Source: Nostoc linckia NIES-25
GTDB lineage: Bacteria; Cyanobacteriota; Cyanobacteriia; Cyanobacteriales; Nostocaceae
Length of the DNA: 64,000 bases
NCBI RefSeq assembly: GCF_002368035.1
Contig: NZ_AP018222.1
Coordinates: 3,585,034 to 3,649,033, forward strand
Direction: 5' to 3'
In this document: positions 1 through 7,823 of the stretch, in pieces
How the letters are laid out: every line of letters begins with the position of its first letter
Position numbering within the stretch: position 1 is the first letter of the stretch
Program-made: the position numbers and the translations under genes
The notes under the pieces: generated by a model
The model's input: only the letters and a program-made list of their open reading frames with translations
What the model was told of the DNA's origin: nothing
Databases searched by the model: none

Positions 1-472
1 AACATAATATTGACTCCTTAAATTTAAATCCGCTGTAAAATGTATATTTTTACCTCCTCGTATAAATTCATACATAATAATTATCGATCGAAACGTCCAA
101 ACTGATGTAGGACTAAAGTCATAAGTAATTCCAGACTGGTGTATGACCAAAGTCATCAGTTTTTGTAATGGGGAGGGAGAGGTAGGGGAAAGGTTAAAGG
201 GAAAAGGTTAAAGGGAAAAGGGAAAAGGAATAAATTTAATCTTTCCCCTTTTCCCCGGTTGGTGAGCTTGTCGAACCATACCCCTTTCCCTTTCCCCCTT
301 ACCCCTTTCCCCTTTTCCCCGGTTGGTGAGCTTGTCGAACCATACCCCTTTCCCTTTTCCCCTTACCCCTTTCCCTTTCCCCATACCCAATACAAGATTT
401 TACTGCCGTCATTAGCGGAGATCGTTTAAGCTAGCTGAAAGATTCTTTGATTAGTGGCTTAGAGGCGGTAGT
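1..472. other. Intergenic region with A+T-rich part and purine/pyrimidine hairpin repeat
   Basis: No gene is supported here. Bases 1-170 are A+T-rich and hold two similar dyads (listed separately). Bases about 170-390 are a G/A-rich run followed by complementary C/T-rich runs, a copy of the dispersed hairpin repeat of this window. The 24-base core beginning GGTTGGTGAGCTTGTCG occurs twice inside this copy. The reading frame on the minus strand through it is only repeat sequence. Confidence 0.6.
101..156. promoter_or_regulatory. Two spaced dyads, possible response-regulator sites
   Basis: Two related 22-base motifs lie at 101-122 and 135-156, 34 bases apart. They share ACTG-TGTA-GAC-AAAGTCAT and each centres on a GAC...GTC dyad (GACTAAAGTC, GACCAAAGTC). 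The spacing of about three helical turns and the dyad core resemble tandem sites of LuxR/NarL-type regulators. The regulated gene may lie left of the window on the minus strand, because the TPR gene is more than 300 bases away. This is inference from shape only. Confidence 0.3.
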
Positions 473-1357
473 GTGCCTAAACATTTTTATTTGATTTTTC
501 TTGTGGTTGTCTGTAGTTTGTGGAGTGTTCCAAAAGCCGCTAACGGGCAGGCATTAATACCCCATACACTGCAACTAGATGCAGCAAAGTTAGAAAAGCA
601 GGGGTTGACTCTGGCGCAAGAGGCGGCTCAATTAGCTCAGTTTCAACAGGTTGACTTAGCTTTGCCACGAGCGCGGCTGGCTGCTCAACTGGCTCCCAAC
701 AATGATAAAGTATGGTTGCTCTTAGGTGGATTGCAGTTACAAACTAAAGAGTTTGACGGAGCGATCGCCGCGTTAAAAAAAGCTCAATCTCTCAATCCCA
801 AAAATGCTGATATTGTGTTCGCTATAGGATCGGCTAATTTTCAACAGCAAAAGTACCAGGAGGCTGTTGTTAATTATCAAGACGGATTGAAGTTAAAACC
901 TAATGACCCAGAAGGCTTGTTTAATTTGGGTAATGCTTACTATCAGTTGGGTCGGTTCCCAGATGCCATCACTCAGTACAATCAAGCTGTGACTTATGAT
1001 AAAAAATTCTGGCCGGCGATCAACAATATAGGCTTAATCAACTACGAACAAGGTGATACCTCAGGAGCGATTAAGCAATGGCAATCGGCTGTAAAAATTG
1101 ATAAACAAGCCGCAGAACCTTTACTAGCTTTGGCAGTGGCACTCTATACCAAAGGCGATACCCAACAAGGACTCAGCCTCGGAGAAGCCGCACTCCGCAT
1201 CGATCCGCGCTATGGTAGTTTGAATTTTCTCAAAGAAAATCTCTGGGGCGATCGCTTACTATCTGATACGAAAAAATTCCTAGAATTACCTCGTATTCAA
1301 GCAGCTCTACAACAAGGGGGAAGCTCATCAGTCCCCCAACAACGGCCTACGCAATAG
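473..1357 (+). CDS. TPR-repeat protein with signal peptide or anchor
   Basis: 294 residues from a GTG start; I see no better ATG before the hydrophobic leader. Residues 1-25 are a basic-hydrophobic segment ending in PKAANGQA, which looks like a cleavable signal peptide, so the protein is probably periplasmic or membrane-tethered. From about residue 45 to 245 there are roughly six tetratricopeptide repeats with the usual W/G/Y/F-A-P pattern (for example NLGNAYYQLGRFPDAI and NIGLINYEQGDTSGAI). TPR arrays are protein-binding scaffolds and no catalytic residue is visible. The tail from about 270 is Q/S/P-rich and unstructured. It stands alone, with hairpin repeats on both sides. The partner is unknown. 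Confidence 0.85.
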   Translation: MPKHFYLIFLVVVCSLWSVPKAANGQALIPHTLQLDAAKLEKQGLTLAQEAAQLAQFQQVDLALPRARLAAQLAPNNDKVWLLLGGLQLQTKEFDGAIAALKKAQSLNPKNADIVFAIGSANFQQQKYQEAVVNYQDGLKLKPNDPEGLFNLGNAYYQLGRFPDAITQYNQAVTYDKKFWPAINNIGLINYEQGDTSGAIKQWQSAVKIDKQAAEPLLALAVALYTKGDTQQGLSLGEAALRIDPRYGSLNFLKENLWGDRLLSDTKKFLELPRIQAALQQGGSSSVPQQRPTQ

Positions 1358-1651
1358 GAGCGGGGATTGGGGAGTGGAGAGGCTCTTGAGGTAGGGAGAG
1401 CAGGGGAAAAGGTTAAAGGTTAAAGGGAAAAGGAATAAATTTAATCTTTCCCCTTTTCCCCGGTTGGTGAGCTTGTCGAACCATACCCCTTTCCCTTTCC
1501 CCATGCCCTATGCCCCATCCCCCATACCCAAGTTTTATTACTTACTTGCCGAAAAGTACCTGCTTATAGTACATATATACTTAATTAAACATAGGAACTA
1601 GTCGGCCAAAAAGATTATTGGGCGAGTATTCTGGAAATCAGTCGCGATTTT
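1358..1651. repeat. Purine/pyrimidine hairpin repeat copy
   Basis: The gap begins with a G-rich stretch (about 1358-1440), then C/T-rich sequence to about 1530 with the same GGTTGGTGAGCTTGTCG core seen at 1-390 and 23445-23605. The two arms are complementary enough to fold as a long imperfect hairpin. The remaining A+T-rich 120 bases show nothing I can name. Confidence 0.7.
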
Positions 1652-2056
1652 TCAGTCGTTATCTGTGGGTAGAAGCGTGATGATTTGGTCAACAAACTGT
1701 TGATGGTCAACAACTGGTTTAGAAATGTAGCCATCAGCACCGCTTTGCTTGAGAAAGTTCTCGCGATCGCCTTCCATAGCATGGGCTGTCACCAGAATAA
1801 CGGGTAAGTTTGCGGTTTTTGGGTCTGATTTCAACATTTGTGTAATCTTGATGCCATCAACTGACTTGCCTTGATAAACACTTCTTGAGAGAGAAACGTC
1901 CATCAAAATCAAGTCTGCTTCTCCTGATTGGGCAATTTTTATTACTTCTTCTACATTTTCAGTGTGTTTTACACCCAAGCCGCCGCGCTTGGACAAAATC
2001 TTGGAAAAAACACGAGCATTAATTAGATCGTCTTCGACAATTAAAACGGTTTTCAT
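1652..2056 (-). CDS. Single-domain response regulator (CheY-like receiver)
   Basis: 134 residues that are almost entirely one receiver domain. The canonical residues are visible: acidic pair Glu8/Asp9-Asp10, phosphoacceptor Asp53 in LILMDVS, Thr90 in ILVTAHAM and Lys113 in YISKPV. There is no output domain, so it should act as a phosphorelay shuttle or bind a partner when phosphorylated. Between Asp53 and helix 3 it has a longer loop (SLSRSVYQGKSVDG) than CheY, a form common in cyanobacterial receivers that sit next to large hybrid kinases. No kinase gene is adjacent, so its partner lies elsewhere. Confidence 0.93.
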   Translation of the reverse strand: MKTVLIVEDDLINARVFSKILSKRGGLGVKHTENVEEVIKIAQSGEADLILMDVSLSRSVYQGKSVDGIKITQMLKSDPKTANLPVILVTAHAMEGDRENFLKQSGADGYISKPVVDHQQFVDQIITLLPTDND

Positions 2057-2592
2057 GAGAATTTTAGTTATGGAGCTGGGGGGATTTAAAAATCAGTGTT
2101 GGACAGTTTTGAGCGCTAACCATACCCTTTGGGATATTGCTAAATCTAGCGGCGACCAGAGGAGAAGTTCTGAACTCAGCCAGTTACAAAATTTTGGCAA
2201 AATTCAAAATTCCTGGGCTAAATTTGAGCCACTTTATTGTAAGAGTATCCTGGCTTGTTTGCCCTTGGAGTTCCCAAAGGATTTAACTGGCGTGTGTTTG
2301 CCTTTGGGGTTGCCACAGCCATCACCCAAACTTGTTCAGACTTTGGCCAAAATTTCAAATTAAGAAATGCAATCATGGTAAATATCCTGGCTACTAAATG
2401 TATGTAGATTATATTTGTCTGCCTTCTTTTTAATAGTCAATCAAGAGCCTCGTCATCAAGGATGATACTACTGCTTTTTCTTATTTGACTATCAAGATTT
2501 TGTCAGGAATCCCATTTCATCCGTTATGCTGTGGTAGCTGGAGTATTGAGTTTCATCGGTTTTTGTGTAGTTAAATTTCAGGGAAAAAACTC
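2057..2592. other. Intergenic region, nothing recognised
   Basis: 536 bases between the divergent response-regulator and topoisomerase genes. A plus-strand open frame runs through part of it (to 2363) but overlaps the start of the response regulator in antisense and has no recognisable protein. The promoters of both flanking genes must lie here. I cannot assign clear -35/-10 boxes. Confidence 0.5.
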
Positions 2593-5130
2593 ATGGCAAA
2601 ACAGTTAAACCTTCTCTCAACGGGACAGGTAATTACAACAGCCCTGCACACCGAGATGCAACGGTCTTACTTAGAATATGCCATGAGCGTGATTGTCGGG
2701 CGAGCGCTACCAGACGTGCGTGATGGCTTAAAACCAGTGCATCGCCGCATTCTTTACGCAATGCACGAACTCGGTTTGATACCAGATAGACCTTACCGTA
2801 AATGTGCCCGTGTAGTGGGTGATGTTCTGGGTAAATACCACCCCCACGGAGATCAAGCGGTTTACGATGCTTTAGTCAGGCTGGTGCAGGAATTTTCTAG
2901 CCGCTATCCTTTACTGGCAGGACACGGTAATTTTGGCAGCGTTGATAATGACCCTCCGGCGGCGATGCGCTACACTGAAACCCGCCTTGCACCTATTAGC
3001 CATGAGGGAATGCTGGCAGAAATTGGCGAAGAAACGGTGGAATTTGTCGGTAACTTCGATAATTCTCAGCAAGAACCGACGGTTTTACCTGCTCAATTAC
3101 CATTTCTATTGCTCAATGGCTGTTCTGGGATTGCGGTAGGGATGGCAACGAATATTCCGCCGCACAATTTGGGGGAAATAGTTGATGGGTTGATTGCTTT
3201 AATCGACACCCCAGATTTGTCAGATCAAAAGTTATTCGAGTTAATTCCAGGGCCGGATTTTCCCACTGGTGGGGAAATAGTTGGTGAAGTGGGAATTCGT
3301 GAGGCTTACACCACAGGTAAGGGTGGAATTGTGCTGCGTGGACTGGCAACGTTGGAGGAAATTCCAGCGACCAGGGGAAGCAAGCGACGAACAGCAATTA
3401 TTGTCACAGAATTGCCGTATCAAGTAAATAAAGCTGGCTGGATTGAGAAGGTCGCGGACTTAGTAAATCAAGGCCGCTTGCAGGGAATTTCCGATTTGCG
3501 GGATGAAAGCGATCGCGAAGGTATGCGCGTGGTAATCGAACTCAAACGCGATACAAATCCCCAAGAAGTTCTGCAACATTTATACCACCAAACTGCTTTA
3601 CAAAGTAACTTTGGCGCAATTCTGTTGGCAATAGTCGATGGACAACCCCGCCAGTTAAGTTTGCGACAACTTTTACAGGAGTTTTTGAGTTTCCGAGAAC
3701 AAACTCTCAACCGTCGCTACAGTTATGAGTTGGAGAAAGCTCAAAGTCGATCGCATTTAGTGGAAGGTTTGCTCAAAGCTTTGTCTAATTTGGATGAAGT
3801 AATTGAAATTTTGCGCCAAGCGACTGATGGTAGTACCGCAAAAATCAACCTTTGCAGCCGACTCGATTTGAGTGAGGTACAAGGAGATGCAATTCTAGCT
3901 ATGCCGTTGCGCCGCCTCACCAGTTTAGAGCAGCAAAACTTACAGCGCGAATTTGAAGAACTCAGCCAACAAATTGATTTATTACAAAGATTACTCAACG
4001 ATCGCCACGAATTACTCAAGGCGCTGAAAAAAGATTTGCGATCGCTCAAACGCAAATACAGCGATGCCCGACGCACAAAAATAGTAGAGGAACCAAAGGG
4101 CGCAATCGCCCAGGAACAAAAGGGCAGAGGGGCAGAGGGGCAGAGGTCTAGGGCAGAGGAAGATGAAGAAAGCCTCAAACCTTCTGAACCCGCCCAGGAA
4201 GCAGTTTTAGAGTTTACTCAACGCGGTTATGTACGTCGTATTAATACATCTGGGAAAAAGTCAAAAGTTGAAAATGGTCTGCACGAAAATGATTTTATTA
4301 TCCAAAGTGTATTGACCGATACAGAAAAAGATTTACTGATATTAACGAGTGGCGGAAAAGTCTACCCTGTGAAGGTAGGAGAAATTCCTCAAACCACTGG
4401 ACGTTCTCCACGCGGAACGCCGCTGATTACCATGCTCAGCAATACTGCTCAAGGCGCTCAAGAAGGTGTGGTTAGCCGCTTTTTACTACCGGAAAATCCT
4501 GAAACTAGCCAAATGGTTCTGCTAACAAAACAGGGACGAATTAAGCGTTTGTCTTTGGAAGAATTCACTAATTTGACTCGTCGCGGAATTACAATTCTCA
4601 AGCTCAAAGACGACGATGAATTGTCATTTACTCAGTTCACAATTCCAGGGGAGCATCTGATTTTAGCTAGTTCTGGCGGGCGAGTATTGCGATTTGCGGT
4701 TAATGACGAACAATTACCAATCATGGGTCGCACAGCGATGGGTTTACAAGCATTTCGATTATTGAGAAATCAGCAAATGGTTGGTTGTGTCAATGTCAGC
4801 AAAGATGACCAGCTATTGTTAGTGACTCAAGAAGGGTATGCTAAACGGATGATTGCGAGTCAATTAAGAGCGGCTAATCGCGGGGATTTAGGCACGCAAG
4901 CGTTGAAATTTACCACTAAAACTGATAATTTAGCTGCTATGGTAAAGGCGATGCCTTCGGCGGGCTACGCCAACGCTTCTAGTGAAGTAGCCCTAGTGAC
5001 AAACAAAGACCGGGTATTGCGGATACCTATAGAAAAAGTACCTATCTTAAGCAGAGATGTCAAAGGCGAAAGCATCATCCAACTCAACCGCGATGAAAAA
5101 ATTATCACGGTGGCTGAAGTCCGCTCATAG
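2593..5130 (+). CDS. gyrA: Type IIA DNA topoisomerase subunit A (GyrA/ParC family)
   Basis: 845 residues, the normal family length. The breakage-reunion domain is intact: LEYAMSVIVGRALPDVRDGL near the N-terminus, the HPHGD motif, and catalytic Tyr127 in AMRYTETRL. The C-terminal six-blade beta-propeller can be followed blade by blade (QRGYVRR, SGGKVYPV, KQGRIKRL, SGGRVLRF, QEGYAKRM, NKDRVLRI). At the site where gyrase A carries the GyrA-box (QRRGGKG-like) this protein reads INTSGKKSKV, so the box is missing or degenerate. Cyanobacteria often have two A-subunit paralogues; this may be the topoisomerase IV-like one, and the gene symbol is tentative. An acidic linker before the propeller (about residues 505-535) is encoded by a G/A-rich repeat. 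The B subunit gene gyrB lies 5.7 kb away on the other strand. Confidence 0.93.
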   Translation: MAKQLNLLSTGQVITTALHTEMQRSYLEYAMSVIVGRALPDVRDGLKPVHRRILYAMHELGLIPDRPYRKCARVVGDVLGKYHPHGDQAVYDALVRLVQEFSSRYPLLAGHGNFGSVDNDPPAAMRYTETRLAPISHEGMLAEIGEETVEFVGNFDNSQQEPTVLPAQLPFLLLNGCSGIAVGMATNIPPHNLGEIVDGLIALIDTPDLSDQKLFELIPGPDFPTGGEIVGEVGIREAYTTGKGGIVLRGLATLEEIPATRGSKRRTAIIVTELPYQVNKAGWIEKVADLVNQGRLQGISDLRDESDREGMRVVIELKRDTNPQEVLQHLYHQTALQSNFGAILLAIVDGQPRQLSLRQLLQEFLSFREQTLNRRYSYELEKAQSRSHLVEGLLKALSNLDEVIEILRQATDGSTAKINLCSRLDLSEVQGDAILAMPLRRLTSLEQQNLQREFEELSQQIDLLQRLLNDRHELLKALKKDLRSLKRKYSDARRTKIVEEPKGAIAQEQKGRGAEGQRSRAEEDEESLKPSEPAQEAVLEFTQRGYVRRINTSGKKSKVENGLHENDFIIQSVLTDTEKDLLILTSGGKVYPVKVGEIPQTTGRSPRGTPLITMLSNTAQGAQEGVVSRFLLPENPETSQMVLLTKQGRIKRLSLEEFTNLTRRGITILKLKDDDELSFTQFTIPGEHLILASSGGRVLRFAVNDEQLPIMGRTAMGLQAFRLLRNQQMVGCVNVSKDDQLLLVTQEGYAKRMIASQLRAANRGDLGTQALKFTTKTDNLAAMVKAMPSAGYANASSEVALVTNKDRVLRIPIEKVPILSRDVKGESIIQLNRDEKIITVAEVRS

Positions 5131-5135
5131 TAAAA

Positions 5136-5306
5136 ATGATGTTAAAACTGCGGCGAGCCAACTTAGGAGATTTAGAGGCGCTAGTTCGACTGCGCCTTGA
5201 ACTCCTGCGTGAGGCTGGCGATATTAAAGATAATACCGAAACAGCAGCTACTAGAAACTATTTGGCAGATAAAATGCCGCAAAGTGAAGTTAGTGCTTGT
5301 TTGTAA
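5136..5306 (+). pseudogene. N-terminal fragment of a GNAT acetyltransferase
   Basis: A 56-residue frame starts at ATG 5136, five bases after the topoisomerase stop. It reads like the first strand and helix of a GNAT N-acetyltransferase (LRRANLGDLEALVRLRLELL, then a NYLADKMPQSEV segment), which in intact relatives continues for about 100 more residues to the acetyl-CoA site. Here it stops at TAA 5304-5306 and the following DNA belongs to a different remnant on the other strand. I read it as a truncated gene. The family call rests on pattern memory. Confidence 0.5.
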
Positions 5307-5575
5307 TAGCTTTTGTAAACCTGAGTCATCTTGTTGCGATCGCACTAAAATACCTGTATCAATGAAATCAGGAATAATCCAAACACCACCATAACAATGA
5401 AGCATCTCGCGGATATTGGCACACACAAGTTGTTTTTCTGCCAAAGTTAGATGTGTCAGCAATCCTTCACACAAAATCATCACTGTTGTCCGGCTTTGAG
5501 TAATCGACTACTCTTGGAAAACTCGCTAGGACGGCTAGTAGCATCAATTTCTATAAAATGGTTTGTTCATAAGTT
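5181..5575 (-). pseudogene. Frameshifted fragment of a SAM-dependent methyltransferase
   Basis: On the minus strand two frames together read as the middle of a class I methyltransferase. Upstream part: EIDATSRPSEFSKSSRLLKA followed by GQQ and a stop. Downstream part, one base out of frame: VMILCEGLLTHLTLAEKQ and on to GGVWIIPDF. A one-base change near 5487 joins them into the usual order. Homology ends near 5306, where the GNAT fragment begins. There is no start codon with a complete N-terminal domain, so this is a decayed gene. The exact family (leucine carboxyl methyltransferase-like) is tentative. Confidence 0.5.
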
Positions 5576-6215
5576 TTTCGAGCTACTAACAAACAGTCTA
5601 AATATTAATTTATTAAATTTAAATTTATTTAAGTTATAAATTATTTTTATTTTTAAGAACTCTAACTTAACTATCTCGATGACAAAGCTAAATTAATAAT
5701 TTAGGACTCACGCAAAATATAACGAAAGTAGCGGTAATTCATGAATTACCGCTACGCAAGAATAAGCCTTTTGGTCACATCTTGGGTAAGTCCTGTTTTA
5801 GTAAGTGGGTAGATAACAAGCACTCTTAATTATTTAACTCTTCAACCACAAGATTGCTAAACAAGGTACTTTCAACCTATGAACCGTACCCTAGATTTCT
5901 GAATTAATGCTAATTAATACTAATTAAATTTTAGTTAATACATATTATTTTGAATTTAAATTCTTGTTTTTCATAGCTCATAGCCATCCATCATTAGTTA
6001 AATGCTAAAATAATTGATAAATTATCTCAATAATTTTCTATACTCTTTAATAGTTGTATCGAAAGATAGATGCTTCAATTCTTGTTGATTCACTATTAAA
6101 TTCAATGTCAAGACATCGCAACAAAAATATAATAATCGTTGTTTTTATTAAAATATTTGTTATATTAGTTTACGTAAGGCAATAAAGCTTAAAAATTTAA
6201 TTTGGAGTGTCAACC
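5576..6215. other. A+T-rich intergenic region upstream of the Hli gene
   Basis: Very A+T-rich sequence. It contains one MITE-like element (5703-5794, listed separately) and the upstream region of the high-light-inducible gene. No coding sequence is supported. Confidence 0.5.
5703..5794. repeat. MITE-like element, family 1 (terminal repeat AGGACTTACGCA)
   Basis: 92 bases with terminal inverted repeats AGGACTCACGCAA and TTGGGTAAGTCCT. The interior holds a perfect 22-base palindrome (GCGGTAATTC, ATGAATTACCGC). The copy at 46947-47037 shares both ends and this interior. The copy at 10446-10578 shares the ends with a different interior. It is too short to encode a transposase, so it would have to be moved in trans. 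Confidence 0.7.
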
Positions 6216-6404
6216 ATGACAAATGCAACAACAACAACAAAAGTCACTACTCCTGTAGTTGAAGATCGCAATGCTTGGCGTTGGGGCTTTACTCCACAAG
6301 CAGAAATTTGGAACGGCCGTTTAGCAATGATTGGCTTTTTAGCGGCAGTACTAGTTGAAGTCTTTTCTGGCCAAGGTTTCTTACACTTTTGGGGCATCCT
6401 TTAA
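6216..6404 (+). CDS. High-light-inducible (Hli/SCP, CAB/ELIP/HLIP) protein
   Basis: 62 residues from ATG 6216, preceded by a GGAG ribosome site at 6204-6207. A GTG three codons upstream overlaps that site and is less likely. It has a short T-rich N-terminus and one chlorophyll-binding helix with the signature E30-I-W-N33-G-R35-L-A-M-I-G-F, then a second hydrophobic stretch ending GFLHFWGIL. Hli proteins sit in the thylakoid membrane, bind chlorophyll and carotenoid, and protect photosystem II assembly intermediates under high light. It is monocistronic: a long A+T-rich leader precedes it and a strong terminator follows at 6502. Confidence 0.95.
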   Translation: MTNATTTTKVTTPVVEDRNAWRWGFTPQAEIWNGRLAMIGFLAAVLVEVFSGQGFLHFWGIL

Positions 6405-6501
6405 TACCATTTTGGATTGAGAATTTCTTTTCCACAAAAGGTTCTGCTAATTCATTTTTCAAATTGGTATAAGTTTTAATATCTAAGATGACCCATAAAT
6501 C

Positions 6502-6538
6502 AAAAAACCTGGAGTGATTACCCACTACCAGGTTTTTT
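6502..6538 (+). terminator. Rho-independent terminator after the Hli gene
   Basis: Stem AAAAAACCTGG (6502-6512) pairs with CCAGGTTTTTT (6528-6538) around a 15-base loop, ending in a T-run. It lies about 100 bases downstream of the Hli stop codon. Confidence 0.85.
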
Positions 6539-6598
6539 ATTTGTTTGTCATCTGTCATTTGTATTTTGTCATTTGTCCTTTGCGTTTTGTTTCTTCAC

Positions 6599-6633
6599 TA
6601 ATGACTAATGACTAATGACTAATGACTAATGAC
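6599..6633. repeat. Heptamer tandem repeat, 5 x TAATGAC
   Basis: Five perfect copies of TAATGAC, followed by a degenerate copy and preceded by related TGTCATTTG units. The same heptamer forms the array at 12951-12992, and its complement (GTCATTA) occurs inside mfd. Short tandem heptamers are a known feature of Nostoc genomes. Confidence 0.9.
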
Positions 6634-6653
6634 TATTGATAAATGACCCTTGA

Positions 6654-7823
6654 TTACCGAATATATTCCTTGAGAACGCTGTTGCGATTTGGGTGACGTA
6701 ACTTGCGGAGTGCCTTCGCTTCAATTTGACGAATGCGTTCGCGAGTGACGTTAAAAATCTGCCCAATTTCTTCAAGTGTCTTCATGCGACCATCATCCAA
6801 GCCGTACCGCAGTCTGAGAACATCGCGTTCGCGAGGGCTGAGACTGTCGAGAACTTTTTCTAGGTCTTCGCGCAGCAGATTTTTGGAAACTTGATCTTCT
6901 GGTGTTTCGCCATCTGACTCAATAAAATCGCCCAACCGAGAGTCTTCTTCTTTCCCAATGGGCGTTTCTAATGAAATAGGTAATTGGGCTGATTTAGCAA
7001 TAAACCGCAACTTCTCAATGGTCATTTCCATACGAGTGGCGATTTCTTCTTCCGTGGGTTTGCGACCCATTTCTTGAGATAATAATTTGGTGGTTTTCTT
7101 AATTCGAGAAATGGTTTCGTAAAGGTGGACTGGAAGTCGAATTGTGCGGGATTGATCGGCGATCGCGCGGGTAATTGCTTGACGAATCCACCATGTAGCG
7201 TAGGTAGAAAACTTATAACCTTTCTCATGGTCAAACTTTTCAGCGGCACGAATCAAACCAAGACTACCTTCTTGAATTAAGTCTTGGAATGACAAACCGC
7301 GATTCATGTATTTCTTAGCAATTGAAACTACAAGACGCAAGTTAGATTGCACCATCTTGTCTTTCGCCCTGCGTCCAACATGCAGGCGATAACGAAAAGC
7401 TGGTAGTGGCAGTTGCACGGCTTCTGCCCATTCACTATCGCGAGGATCGCGATCTAACTGTTCTGAAAGTCTTTCCCGTACCCTTTCTAATTCGAGTAAA
7501 TCAGCAATTTTACGGGCTAATTCAATTTCTTCATCTGCCCGCAATAGGCGAATTCTACCAATCTCTTGCAAGTAAAGCCGAATTGAATCTTCTGTATAGT
7601 GCTTTTTCTTGCTTTGTGTCCGACGACGCGATTTAGCGGCTTTTCCAGACTTTGCGTCGTCCTCATCAGACTGAGGCTCTAAAAACTCATCGTCACCTTC
7701 ATCTACGATCGGGAAGTCCTCTTCATCGTCTATTAAGAGTTCTTCTAACTCGAGCTCAGGCTGATTCATTATTTCTAGGTCAGGCTGATATATGCTTTCG
7801 AGTACGTTGTTAGCCTGGTTCAT
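6654..7823 (-). CDS. sigA: Principal RNA polymerase sigma factor (group 1, SigA/RpoD)
   Basis: 389 residues. An acidic N-terminal part (about 1-60, many E/D) is followed by a basic stretch (KSRRRTQSKKKH). Region 1.2 is DSIRLYLQEIGRIRLL. Region 2, with YKFSTYATWWIRQAITRAIA, binds the polymerase and the -10 box. Region 3 follows, and region 4.2 at the C-terminus is the -35-binding helix-turn-helix (TLEEIGQIFNVTRERIRQIE). Length and acidic N-terminus fit the cyanobacterial housekeeping sigma rather than group 2 factors, which are shorter. It is transcribed away from a 1.5-kb region without genes, which probably holds its promoters. Confidence 0.96.
   Translation of the reverse strand: MNQANNVLESIYQPDLEIMNQPELELEELLIDDEEDFPIVDEGDDEFLEPQSDEDDAKSGKAAKSRRRTQSKKKHYTEDSIRLYLQEIGRIRLLRADEEIELARKIADLLELERVRERLSEQLDRDPRDSEWAEAVQLPLPAFRYRLHVGRRAKDKMVQSNLRLVVSIAKKYMNRGLSFQDLIQEGSLGLIRAAEKFDHEKGYKFSTYATWWIRQAITRAIADQSRTIRLPVHLYETISRIKKTTKLLSQEMGRKPTEEEIATRMEMTIEKLRFIAKSAQLPISLETPIGKEEDSRLGDFIESDGETPEDQVSKNLLREDLEKVLDSLSPRERDVLRLRYGLDDGRMKTLEEIGQIFNVTRERIRQIEAKALRKLRHPNRNSVLKEYIR

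Noticed and set aside
1962..2363. Plus-strand frame of 133 codons overlapping the response regulator
   Set aside because: It is antisense to a conserved gene over its first 95 bases and the remainder has no protein-like pattern or ribosome site.
5703..5794. Palindromic segment considered as a riboswitch or small RNA
   Set aside because: The same sequence recurs elsewhere with terminal inverted repeats, so a mobile repeat explains it better.
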